Positions 56,212 through 63,595 of a DNA stretch of 64,000 nucleotides are shown in pieces. The translations under genes and the position numbers were made by a program. Numbering within the stretch: the first letter of the stretch is position 1; every line of letters begins with the position of its first letter. Where the stretch lies: the NCBI RefSeq assembly GCF_900103135.1, contig NZ_FNGO01000010.1:34111-98110 (forward strand), in the 5' to 3' direction. Source of the stretch: Halarsenatibacter silvermanii. Its GTDB lineage: Bacteria; Bacillota; Halanaerobiia; Halanaerobiales; Halarsenatibacteraceae. The notes under the pieces are model-generated. The model saw only the letters and a program-made list of their open reading frames with translations. It was not told where the DNA came from and made no database searches.

Positions 56212-57321
56212 TTAAAGATAATATTCTACAGCCTGGTCCAGAGCCATCTCTCCGGCCAATCTGTCCTCCAAAATATCTTCTTCTTTTAAACGCAGAGCCA
56301 GATAAATACCGGTATAGTAATGAGGATTCCATTTTTCTTTATCATAATTCAGGGCATAAAGGCGTATTATCCAGTCCTGCAGCCGGGATAGGTTTTTCTC
56401 AGCCAGACCTCTTATCATTTTGGTAGTGTATTCTACATCTTCATAAGAAAAACATTCATAGAAATCGGCAAAGTTTTCCGGCAGCTTAAGATTTATGTCC
56501 TCTTTCACCCTTTCCAGACGTTCCTGACTTATCGCCTTATCTTCAATTCTCTTATGATAATAAATTTTGTAGGGCAAAGGAAAATTATCGGAGTGAAAAC
56601 TGGCCCTTTCCCAGAGGCGATATATTACCAGGGTGATCATGTGATGAAGATTGATTATGCCCTGACCTGAAGCTGCTCTGCGCATTGCATTTTCAGGCAA
56701 AGAATCTAAAGCGTAATCATCTGGAGCAAAATCCGGGGGGATTTCGTATCTATTTAAGTACAGCAAATGTGATAAAATGGCACTTTCCGCCGCCGGGTGT
56801 CTGGTGTTTACCAGCTCCTCGAATACGGGAAAAAAGCAGCTGAGGCTGTGCCCTAAATTTTCGGGGCCGTATACTCCTCCCAGAGAAAGCAGCAGATCCT
56901 GCAGATAATCAGCTTTTTCTTCATAAGCCTGAAGCGCATAATAAAAAGCATTATGAGCATTTTTTTCCGCCAGCTCTTCCAGCATCATCCTGACAGGCTC
57001 ATCAACAGACTGGCTAAAATATTTATTCTCAGCCCTAACATCCAGCCAGTTTCTTTCTCTGACTTCAGTAAGGAACAGATTCAACACAGCCAGCTCACTT
57101 GCCCGGCTGAGCTTATTCTTTCTGGCCAGGCTTCTCAGAAACACTGCCATTTTGACCTGGTGAAAGTTACCATAGGTGAGATTGGCCTCGAAAAGCAATA
57201 CCGGCAGAAGTTCATCGATAAAACTGACCGCGCTCCAGTTTTTGTCATCCTTAAGTCTCTGCAGAAATTTTTCTTTCTCATGACCGTCTCCTGCAAGCAG
57301 CCGCTGCAGATATGAATCCAT
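56212..57321 (-). CDS. Unknown helical protein of 369 residues
   Basis: No family recognised. The protein is predicted to be mostly alpha-helical and soluble, with no signal peptide or membrane segment. Conserved-looking His and aromatic clusters stand out (YGNFHQVKMA, EKNAHNAFYYALQA, LGHSLSCFFPVFEEL, INLHHMITLVIYRLWERASFH); a metal or haem site is conceivable but unproven. Composition is less acidic than its neighbours. A good GGGAGGG ribosome site precedes the ATG at 57321. A possibly decayed reading frame lies immediately upstream on the same strand. Confidence 0.7.
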   Translation of the reverse strand: MDSYLQRLLAGDGHEKEKFLQRLKDDKNWSAVSFIDELLPVLLFEANLTYGNFHQVKMAVFLRSLARKNKLSRASELAVLNLFLTEVRERNWLDVRAENKYFSQSVDEPVRMMLEELAEKNAHNAFYYALQAYEEKADYLQDLLLSLGGVYGPENLGHSLSCFFPVFEELVNTRHPAAESAILSHLLYLNRYEIPPDFAPDDYALDSLPENAMRRAASGQGIINLHHMITLVIYRLWERASFHSDNFPLPYKIYYHKRIEDKAISQERLERVKEDINLKLPENFADFYECFSYEDVEYTTKMIRGLAEKNLSRLQDWIIRLYALNYDKEKWNPHYYTGIYLALRLKEEDILEDRLAGEMALDQAVEYYL

Positions 57322-57335
57322 TAATTTCCCTCCCC

Positions 57336-57644
57336 TCAGTCCTTAGCCAGATATAGCAATTCTTTTATATCAGGCTTCTCTCCCAGCTGATAAATTTTAT
57401 AAATTCAATATTTCCTTCGCATGTTTTTCAGATCCAATTTTTCTGACCATACCTGATTGCTGGGCTGATGTTCAATGCTAATCTCCAGTGGAACTACTTT
57501 TTTTGCTGGAGTTTTTGAAAATTATTCTCGAGATCGACCATCTGATTTTTGCAGACACTGGTCCAGGCCAGAGGATAAAAAGATACCAGAACTCTCTGCA
57601 GCATCTTTTGATTTAATAACTCTCCTGACTAATTCTGTTTCCAT
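57336..57644 (-). pseudogene. Possible decayed reading frame upstream of the orphan gene
   Basis: In one minus-strand frame the stretch reads METELVRRVIKSKDAAESSG and SSGLDQCLQKSD, a TAA at 57522-57524, KKVVPLEISIEHQPSNQVW and EKLDLKNMRRKY, a TGA at 57405-57407, then IYQLGEKPDIKELLYLAKD ending 15 bases before the next gene. The segments look protein-like but two stops interrupt the frame, no ribosome site precedes 57644, and the family is unknown. It could be chance. Confidence 0.3.
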
Positions 57645-57714
57645 TATAGCAATATCAGCTGATAAAAACAATTTATTCCAGCTGCTGTGCCTGGGTGTGT
57701 GTTTGAAGATATGT

Positions 57715-57743
57715 TTGTAAAGGTAATATGTTTATGATAAAAT
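57715..57743 (+). promoter_or_regulatory. Promoter of tRNA-Arg
   Basis: -35 TTGTAA (57715-57720), 17-base spacer, -10 TAAAAT (57738-57743) preceded by TGA (extended -10). Confidence 0.7.
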
Positions 57744-57772
57744 AGTCGTGTAGAAAAATAATTATTTTTTGA

Positions 57773-57849
57773 GGGGCTATAGCTCAGCTGGACAGAGCGG
57801 CAGATTCCTAATCTGCAGGTCGCAGGTTCAAGTCCTGCTAGTCCCACCA
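57773..57849 (+). tRNA. tRNA-Arg (anticodon CCT), probable integration site
   Basis: Acceptor GGGGCTA/TAGTCCC, anticodon stem GCAGA/TCTGC with loop TTCCTAA (anticodon CCT), T-loop GGTTCAAGTCC and encoded CCA. Reads AGG. A tyrosine integrase gene points toward its 3' end 118 bases away, the usual arrangement of an element integrated in a tRNA gene. Confidence 0.96.
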
Positions 57850-57878
57850 TCTCTTTTTATTGATATAACAACGATTAA

Positions 57879-57919
57879 AAGGCCCCGGGAGTTTATGCCC
57901 GGGGCCTTCGAATTTTTGT
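57879..57919. terminator. Terminator between tRNA-Arg and integrase
   Basis: AAGGCCCCGGG pairs with CCCGGGGCCTT around AGTTTATG, followed by CGAATTTTT. It serves the tRNA and possibly the convergent integrase. Confidence 0.85.
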
Positions 57920-57942
57920 CCTGCACCCATTCTGCACCCGAA
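57920..57942. repeat. Direct repeat CTGCACCC near the integrase end
   Basis: CTGCACCC occurs twice, 11 bases apart, between the terminator and the integrase stop. It could be an integrase arm-type binding site within an att region; this is inference from position. Confidence 0.35.
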
Positions 57943-57966
57943 AATTGAAAAAATTGCTTTTTAGCC

Positions 57967-59070
57967 TTATAAATTCGTTTGGTTGTGTAATTTTTGTACG
58001 GCTTTTTTCTGCTCGTTTATAGAAACATGTGAGTATATATTTAGAGTAGTTTCCACTCTTGCATGTCCTAATCTTTCCTGAACTACTTTAGGATTTATAC
58101 CGGCTTCTAAAAGCCAGGTTGCATGAGTGTGCCTTAAATCATGCAATTTGTATTCGCCCATATTTAGGTCCCTGCATATAGACTTAAATTTTTGAGTCAA
58201 ATAGTCCGGCCTTAAAGCTAGACCGTCCGGGGTTATAAATATAGGATCCTCTCCGCCTGCGAAAGCAGCGTTTTTCTTTTTATATTTCTTTAAAATTTTA
58301 GCAGTTTCATCTGCCAAAGCTATTTGCCTTCTGGATGATTTATTTTTCAATCCTTGATATTTAAATTCTCCTCCCACCATCTGGCCGGTACGCTCAACTT
58401 CGATAATTTGCCTTTCAAAACTTATATCCTTACATTTTAATCCGGTGAATTCACTTCTTCGCATTCCGGTATTTAAAAGCAGATAATAGGCGGTATAAAG
58501 CATTTCGCCTTCGATAGATTCCAAAAATTTTTCGACTTCTGCTCTGCTAAGAGGATTAGTATCGCTAGAAGGTGTGGGAGCTTTTATCGACTGACAAGGG
58601 TTGCTTTCAATAAGTCCATATGGGCTTACAGCGTGTTTTAAAGCCATAGAAAGTAAGCGGTGGTGTGATTCTACGGTTCTATTGGATAATCCTCCAGAAT
58701 CTCCTATACTCCCCTTTGATAATTTTTGGTTTTGGTATTCTAAGATATGCATCGGTTTAATTTCATTCAGCCTTAATTCTCCTAAACTGGGGATTAAATG
58801 ATTATAAATTATCCCTTTATATAACCTGGCTGTATTATGCTTTACATTCGAGCGATAATCTTCAAACCAATCAACTAAGTATTTTTTAAGTTTTACATTT
58901 CCACCTTCCTGGTAGCCACCCTTAATCATTTCGGCCATGACTTTTTCGGCTTCTTTTTTTGTTCCATTAACAGTTCTATAGATCCGTTTACGCTTTCCCG
59001 TCTCTGGATCTCTTCCACTCTCTATTCTGACTTGCCATTTTTTGGGCCCTCTTTTTATTAAATGGGCCAT
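57967..59070 (-). CDS. Phage-type tyrosine integrase
   Basis: 367 residues. An N-terminal AP2-like arm-binding domain (about 1-55), a SAM-like core-binding domain (60-160) and the catalytic domain with Arg204 (GMRRSE), His310 and Arg313 (HDLRHTH), His336 (LGHA) and nucleophile Tyr346 (IYSHV) are all intact. It should integrate and excise the element next to it. The ATG at 59070 follows GGAAGGGAG. Its 3' end faces tRNA-Arg, the likely attachment site. Confidence 0.97.
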   Translation of the reverse strand: MAHLIKRGPKKWQVRIESGRDPETGKRKRIYRTVNGTKKEAEKVMAEMIKGGYQEGGNVKLKKYLVDWFEDYRSNVKHNTARLYKGIIYNHLIPSLGELRLNEIKPMHILEYQNQKLSKGSIGDSGGLSNRTVESHHRLLSMALKHAVSPYGLIESNPCQSIKAPTPSSDTNPLSRAEVEKFLESIEGEMLYTAYYLLLNTGMRRSEFTGLKCKDISFERQIIEVERTGQMVGGEFKYQGLKNKSSRRQIALADETAKILKKYKKKNAAFAGGEDPIFITPDGLALRPDYLTQKFKSICRDLNMGEYKLHDLRHTHATWLLEAGINPKVVQERLGHARVETTLNIYSHVSINEQKKAVQKLHNQTNL

Positions 59071-59101
59071 ATTTCTTCTCCCTTCCTTTTAAATTTTTCG
59101 T

Positions 59102-59329
59102 TTATTTCAAATCAAAAGCCTGAAAATTTTCATCAAACAGAAAAGAATGTTGTGGCGAGAAAAATTCTAAATATTCTGTCCAGTAATCAAAAGCTTCTTC
59201 TTTTATAACTTGTGAAAGATTTTCATTTAAAATTATATAGTTATTATTAGGAGATATGTAGATCATGCCAAAAATGCTTTCGCCTAAATTGGCAAAAATC
59301 TTCTCCCCTTCTCGGGCTACAAATGACAT
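59102..59329 (-). CDS. Small protein of unknown function in the lysogeny region
   Basis: About 75 residues, no family recognised: MSFVAREGEKIFANLGESIF, then a hydrophobic strand-rich middle (GMIYISPNNNYIILNENL) and an acidic aromatic tail (FDYWTEYLEFFSPQH). The ATG at 59329 follows AAGGGGGGC; an in-frame ATG lies at 59347. It sits between repressor and integrase, where phages often encode superinfection or ImmA-like proteins, but no HExxH is present. Confidence 0.65.
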   Translation of the reverse strand: MSFVAREGEKIFANLGESIFGMIYISPNNNYIILNENLSQVIKEEAFDYWTEYLEFFSPQHSFLFDENFQAFDLK

Positions 59330-59350
59330 AAACTGCCCCCCCTTCATTAA

Positions 59351-59761
59351 TTACTCGGTCTCATCAATGGCTTTAATCACTCTGATAATTTTTTCGATTT
59401 CGTTGTCCGAAAGATTTTTAGTTTGTTCAAATAATTTTTGCAAGGAATCTCTCTTCCGCAATTCCTCAAAATATTCAACTAATTTTGGATGATTTGATAT
59501 GGCCTTTTCAATTCTATCATGGCCTTCTGTAAGATCGCTTGCATTAGCTTTGATATCAGTCAATCCTATTAAATAATCAACTGATACATCAAATGTCTCG
59601 GCAAATTTTTTGAGTTTATTTTTGCCCGGGGAACGTTGTCCATTTTCATAAGAGCTGATTGTAGAGTTAGTAATTCCTGTAATCTTGCCTAACTCTTTCT
59701 GCGATAAATTCTGTTCTTTTCTTAATTTTTTAAGACGTTTAGAAAAAATATTATTTTCCAC
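59351..59761 (-). CDS. XRE family repressor
   Basis: About 136 residues. An N-terminal Cro/CI-type helix-turn-helix (RLKKLRKEQNLSQKELGKITGITNSTISSYENGQRSPG) is followed by a short helical C-terminal region rich in Lys and Glu, without a peptidase domain. It is likely the lysogeny repressor of the element. The GTG at 59761 is favoured since AGAGGGTG lies about 8 bases upstream; GTG 59770 is possible. Divergent from the excisionase-like gene, with promoters for both in the intervening region. Confidence 0.88.
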   Translation of the reverse strand: MENNIFSKRLKKLRKEQNLSQKELGKITGITNSTISSYENGQRSPGKNKLKKFAETFDVSVDYLIGLTDIKANASDLTEGHDRIEKAISNHPKLVEYFEELRKRDSLQKLFEQTKNLSDNEIEKIIRVIKAIDETE

Positions 59762-59814
59762 TTTTGACACCCTCTTTCCACGCTCCCTTTCATTTTATTG
59801 AAAGTACTGTAAAT

Positions 59815-59843
59815 AGTATACTTCACAATATAATAAAAGTCAA
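59815..59843 (-). promoter_or_regulatory. Promoter of the repressor operon
   Basis: Minus strand -35 TTGACT (59838-59843), 17-base spacer, -10 TATACT (59815-59820). The -10 overlaps one copy of TACTTCACAA (59819-59828). Confidence 0.8.
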
Positions 59844-59905
59844 GACAGCAAATTAAAAATAACAGCAAAAATAGTTCTACATTATTTGAAATTATTACTT
59901 CACAA
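59819..59905. promoter_or_regulatory. Repeated TACTTCACAA, candidate repressor operators
   Basis: The decamer TACTTCACAA occurs at 59819-59828 and 59896-59905, one copy at the leftward -10 box and the other over the rightward -35 box. This is where phage repressor operators usually lie. Assignment to the XRE protein is inference. Confidence 0.5.
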
Positions 59906-59927
59906 AAACTTGAAAATATGGTATGCT
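59899..59927 (+). promoter_or_regulatory. Rightward early promoter of the element
   Basis: -35 TTCACA (59899-59904), 17-base spacer, -10 TATGCT (59922-59927) with extended TGG. A leader of about 190 AT-rich bases follows before the next gene; in it I see only weak, very short reading frames. Confidence 0.65.
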
Positions 59928-60122
59928 ACAAGTAAGTTAAAATATATATAGGAGTTTTAAAGTTATACAATAAAAGCTTTAAGCTGCTTTATAGCAAGAA
60001 TAAGAGAGGAGATGAAGAATCATGGAAATTTAACTGCTATAAAATAATAATGTTTTTTTTGGCTAATAATTACACAAAATTAGAAACTATTAATTTGGGA
60101 AACTAAAAAGGAGTGGAATAAA

Positions 60123-60470
60123 ATGGTAGAGCAAAAAATGTTGGAAACATTACTAAGGATAGAAAGTAAATTAGAAAATATGAATAATGGAGGCCAGGAA
60201 GAATTTATAACAGATGAGAAACCGGTTTTTAATACACAAGAAATGGCTGAAATGATTGGTTGTCATGTTGATACTATAAGAAGGAATTGTAGGGAAGGAA
60301 AAATTCCTCACAAAAAATTCAGCGGGAAATTTATTTTTCCACGAGAACAGATAATAGAGTGGTTGAGAGATTCCAGGGGAAACTGGCAAAGGCCAGCAGG
60401 TGATGAGTTATCAGCAGATATCCTACAATTTAAAAATAGTTTAAATCCAGAAAAAAAGTATGAGGTTTAA
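60123..60470 (+). CDS. Excisionase-like helix-turn-helix protein
   Basis: 115 residues. A coiled N-terminal segment (about 1-22) precedes a MerR/Xis-like winged helix: FNTQEMAEMIGCHVDTIRRNCREGKIPHKKFSGKFIFPREQIIEWL (about 37-82). This is the excisionase family DNA-binding pattern. It may act as Xis or as an early regulator. The gene is AT-rich compared with the next genes. The ATG follows AAAAGGAGTGG. Confidence 0.82.
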   Translation: MVEQKMLETLLRIESKLENMNNGGQEEFITDEKPVFNTQEMAEMIGCHVDTIRRNCREGKIPHKKFSGKFIFPREQIIEWLRDSRGNWQRPAGDELSADILQFKNSLNPEKKYEV

Positions 60471-60568
60471 ATTAGTAAATAGTTAGTTGCAAATTATTCT
60501 TATGATCTATTCTATCAACTAATTATATTTTTGAACGGTGATTTTTATAAAGTTAGGGGGAATTTAAA

Positions 60569-61660
60569 ATGAGATGTTCACACTCGCAGATTAATCGATA
60601 CGAAACCTGCGGCCAGCAGTACGAGTATTATTATATTAACCGGCTGCGGCCTTTTACGCGTTCGGCAAATTTATCTTTTGGCTCGGCGATACACGAAACC
60701 CTGGCCGATATGATACTGGATAAGGACGAGGGCAAACTTAAAGACGCCGGTTATTATGGGAACCACTTTTCAAAAAAATGGGAAAAAGAAAACGAGGCAG
60801 AACTGGAATTCGGCCGATACGATAATTTTGAAAAACTAAAAAACACCGGACAGGCTCTCATCGAGATGTTTTACGAGGAGGAGCTGGGGCGGATAGTTAA
60901 AGTCCACGATGTTGAAAGAAAGATGAAATATAAAATAGCCGGGGTCGATTTCATAGGTTACGCCGATCTTGTGGCCGATGTTGCAAATCATAAAGGCGAG
61001 ATCGTTACAGCCTTAATAGATTTTAAAACCTCCGGCCGGCGTTACGGTGATGAGAAAGTGTTACTTTCAGATCAGCTTACCAATTATATGATCGCGGCCG
61101 AAAAAGTATTTAATCTGCCCGGGGGCGGTGAGGTAGAGGCCGCGGCCTTTTGCGTTTTGTTAAAACAAAAAACGCCGAAAATTAACTGGCATTTTAGAGA
61201 AGGTTTTGACCGCGAAAGTTACGAGAAGAAAGTCGAAAATATAACAGCGGATATTATTACCGGTAAGTTTTTCAAAAAGCCCGGTATGCATTGCTCCTGG
61301 TGCGATTTTAAGTCTGTCTGTATCGGGGTTAAGGATCCGGCCGATGAATTATACACCGAACTCTACAGCGGCCCGGCGCTCCTCATGGGCGAGGTCAACG
61401 AATTGCCGATTACTTTCGGCGAGGGCGGCGAGTGGGATTTTGATCCGAGCGTAAACCCCCAGAGGGCGGTTAAAAAGTATATACGATATTACAATATTAT
61501 CGGCGAGTATATCTTCGCGGTCACAAAAGATTTCCGCGGCAGCCCCAGAGAATATTTTTATAAACTGTCCCGGGACGGCAAACTGGAAAGGCTAAAAAAT
61601 TATAAGCCAGATACGGTTGACGAGGCCGAAAAAGACGAAGAATTTTATGTGCCGTTTTAG
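60569..61660 (+). CDS. Phage PD-(D/E)XK nuclease, Cas4/RecB-like with Fe-S cysteines
   Basis: 363 residues. HSQINRYETCGQQYEYYYINRL at the start, then GSAIHETLADMI (His), a GYADLVAD acidic motif, and the catalytic TALIDFKTSGRR (Asp...Asp-x-Lys). C-terminal cysteines CSWCDFKSVC with the N-terminal Cys14 could hold a 4Fe-4S cluster, as in Cas4 and AddB. It is probably the exonuclease partner of the ERF annealing protein two genes downstream. The ATG follows TTAGGGGG. Codon usage is richer in GC (CGG, GCC, GAG) than in the repressor region. Confidence 0.88.
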   Translation: MRCSHSQINRYETCGQQYEYYYINRLRPFTRSANLSFGSAIHETLADMILDKDEGKLKDAGYYGNHFSKKWEKENEAELEFGRYDNFEKLKNTGQALIEMFYEEELGRIVKVHDVERKMKYKIAGVDFIGYADLVADVANHKGEIVTALIDFKTSGRRYGDEKVLLSDQLTNYMIAAEKVFNLPGGGEVEAAAFCVLLKQKTPKINWHFREGFDRESYEKKVENITADIITGKFFKKPGMHCSWCDFKSVCIGVKDPADELYTELYSGPALLMGEVNELPITFGEGGEWDFDPSVNPQRAVKKYIRYYNIIGEYIFAVTKDFRGSPREYFYKLSRDGKLERLKNYKPDTVDEAEKDEEFYVPF

Positions 61661-61671
61661 GAGGGGTGATA

Positions 61672-61965
61672 ATGCAAACTCCGGAATATGTAGAAAATTT
61701 ACTGAAAATGGCAGGTAAAAAAGGTGAGGCCCGACGGGAAATGGCACGGGAGCTGAAAATGCCCGACTATTGGACGGTATTGGAAAGACAGGTTGACTGG
61801 TTTTATTTGAAAAAGTTGGCGGAAAAGTTAGTGGGAGAAATAAACGCCGAGGAATTTAAGAAATCGATTATCTGTTCTGATTGCCCGGTTAAGGTTTGCG
61901 AGGCGGAAGTGACCGAGTGTTATAAGCTGGCCGAACAAATAAATTATTTTGAGGAGGCGATGTAA
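61672..61965 (+). CDS. Small cysteine-containing phage protein, unknown
   Basis: About 97 residues. N-terminal helical part (TPEYVENLLKMAGKKGEARREMARELK) and C-terminal CSDCPVKVCEAEVTEC, a possible metal site. No family recognised. ATG 61672 follows GGAGGGG. The ERF gene begins directly after its stop codon; the shared operon and spacing suggest a part in the recombination module. Confidence 0.7.
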   Translation: MQTPEYVENLLKMAGKKGEARREMARELKMPDYWTVLERQVDWFYLKKLAEKLVGEINAEEFKKSIICSDCPVKVCEAEVTECYKLAEQINYFEEAM

Positions 61966-62631
61966 ATGAAAATTTATGAAAAGTTGCAGAAAATCCAGGC
62001 CGAATTAAAAGCTCCAAAATCACAGTTCAATAAATTCGGCGGTTATAATTATCGGTCCTGCGAGGATATTTTAGAGGCCGCGAAACCTCTTTTAAACCAG
62101 CGGGGGCTGGCCCTTTCAATCAGCGACGAGATAGTGCAGGTTGGCGAGAGATATTATATTAAGGCAACCGCCCGGCTTATCGATACCGAGGAAGGCGAAA
62201 CTTACGAAACCACCGCCTTTGCCCGCGAGGCTAAAGATAAAAAGGGTATGGACGATAGTCAGATAACCGGGGCGGCAAGCAGTTACGCCCGGAAGTACGC
62301 GTTAAATGGTCTTTTCTCAATTGACGATAACAAGGACGCAGATTATACAAATAAACACAATAACGGGACGGCTAAAAAGGCTGAAAAAAAGACGAAAAAG
62401 CCAGCTAAAAATAAGAAAAAATCGGCCGGCGATGATGTAAGAACAGCGCGCATAAACGGTCTGAAAAATACCGCCGCGAATAACGGGAGTGTACTGGATC
62501 AAGACGATATGAATTATCTCGGTAAGGAAATTAAGGCAATGGGCAAAGAAAAATTAGAGGATCTCACGCAGGAAGAATACCAGAGTTTGGCGGCACTTTT
62601 AAAACAGAGAATAATGAAGAAGGGGGCTTAA
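61966..62631 (+). CDS. ERF superfamily single-strand annealing protein
   Basis: 221 residues. The ERF core (about 1-130) shows NKFGGYNYRSCEDILEAAKPLLNQRGLAL, the central acidic MDDSQITGAASSYARKYALNGLFSIDDN, and is followed by a Lys-rich linker (about 136-155) and a helical C-terminal domain. Phage ERF proteins anneal single strands for recombination and genome circularisation. With the Cas4-like nuclease it forms a likely two-component recombination system. Confidence 0.92.
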   Translation: MKIYEKLQKIQAELKAPKSQFNKFGGYNYRSCEDILEAAKPLLNQRGLALSISDEIVQVGERYYIKATARLIDTEEGETYETTAFAREAKDKKGMDDSQITGAASSYARKYALNGLFSIDDNKDADYTNKHNNGTAKKAEKKTKKPAKNKKKSAGDDVRTARINGLKNTAANNGSVLDQDDMNYLGKEIKAMGKEKLEDLTQEEYQSLAALLKQRIMKKGA

Positions 62632-62634
62632 ATT

Positions 62635-63289
62635 ATGAAATTCCCCGCCAGCGGACTGCAGATTAATACGCTTAAAGAAGGGCTAAAAATAACGGTCTAT
62701 GTTGAGAAGGACGCCCGGCGCGAGGTATTAGAGCAGGTCCATAACTTTATAGACCGGCCTCTTGAAGTGGATATCAATATCAACGCGGCCGGCCGAGTTA
62801 AAGAGCTGGGCCAGATATCCGGCGAGCAGCGCAAAAAGATTTACGCCGTCTTAAAAGATATCGATGAATACACCGGGCAGGGCGTCGAGAGTATTAAACG
62901 AGAGATGAAAAAGATCTTTACGGCCGAGAGCGGATCCGAGATGTTTTCCCTGTCTGATTGTGACAGGGAACTGGCGGGGGATTTTATAGAATTCCTTATA
63001 GGTTATTGTTTTGAAAATGGGATAAGTTTAAGCGATCACCCGGCCGATAGTTTAGACGATATTGAAAAATATATGTATGTTTGTATCGATAAGAAGATAT
63101 GCGCTGTATGCGGCGAGAAGGCCGAAATACATCACTACGACGCTATAGGTATGGGGGGATAGGGATAAGGTCGACGACGCTGAGAACTTAATTATGCCGC
63201 TCTGTCGGACACACCACAGCGAGGCTCATAATATAGGTCGGGAAACTTTTATTGAAAAATATCGTATAAAACCTGTAAGGAGGAATTAA
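62635..63289 (+). pseudogene. Phage HNH nuclease interrupted by one extra G
   Basis: The first frame reads 175 residues to CAVCGEKAEIHHYDAIGMGG and stops at 63160-63162. With one G removed from the six-G run (63153-63158) the frame continues as RDKVDDAENLIMPLCRTHHS, EAHNIGRETFIEKYRIKPVR and RN to the stop at 63287-63289. Together they rebuild the putative HNHc nuclease domain (CxxC, HH, CxxHH, EAH). Without the second half the metal site is incomplete. It may be a real mutation, slippage at the G run, or a sequencing error. Precursor length would be about 218 residues. Confidence 0.82.
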
Positions 63290-63290
63290 A

Positions 63291-63497
63291 ATGGAAGAAA
63301 TTTTGGATTCACTAAAGGACGATACCGAGAGGCTTTTTGTCGAAACTTTTTGCCGGGATTGCCCGGAGCCGGTTAAAGAGTTAACGGCTATGAATATGAT
63401 AGTGGAAAAAGGACAGCTGCCGCTGGAAGATGTCATGATGGGCGTTATACATTCAGCCTTAGAAGATCATTATTTTGGAAAAAAGAGGGGGATATAA
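63291..63497 (+). CDS. Small phage protein of unknown function
   Basis: 68 residues, acidic: MEEILDSLKDDTERLFVETF, a CRDCPEPVKEL motif and a hydrophobic helix. Its GTAAGGAGG ribosome site lies in the last codons of the HNH gene. No family recognised. Confidence 0.65.
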   Translation: MEEILDSLKDDTERLFVETFCRDCPEPVKELTAMNMIVEKGQLPLEDVMMGVIHSALEDHYFGKKRGI

Positions 63498-63515
63498 AAT
63501 GTTAAATAAAAATGC

Positions 63516-63590
63516 GGACATTTGTCCTCCCCCTAAGCTGCTGGACATCATAGCAGCTATAATATAGTATTAAGTCTAAGGGAGGACAAA
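63516..63590. repeat. Nested inverted repeats in front of the DUF1670-type gene
   Basis: TTTGTCCTCCC (63521-63531) is the exact complement of GGGAGGACAAA (63580-63590), which contains the ribosome site. Inside it, AGCTGCT (63536-63542) pairs with AGCAGCT (63552-63558). A small palindrome GGACATTTGTCC (63516-63527) overlaps the left arm. A TATAAT (63558-63563) lies between the arms. Confidence 0.85.
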
Positions 63591-63595
63591 AAACC

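Noticed and set aside
57475..57720. Plus-strand frame of 81 residues in the gap before tRNA-Arg
   Set aside because: No ribosome site, no recognisable pattern, and it overlaps the tRNA promoter.
57644..57850. Minus-strand frame of 68 residues beginning VGLAGLEPATCRLG
   Set aside because: This is the well-known false protein made by translating the antisense strand of a tRNA; it covers tRNA-Arg.
57920..57942. CRISPR-like reading of the CTGCACCC repeats
   Set aside because: Only two short copies, no regular spacers and no cas genes nearby; an att-region repeat is more likely.
60000..60050. Very short frame MKNHGNLTAIK after AGAGGAG in the early leader of the phage element
   Set aside because: Too short, ribosome site too close to the ATG, and no conserved feature to support it.
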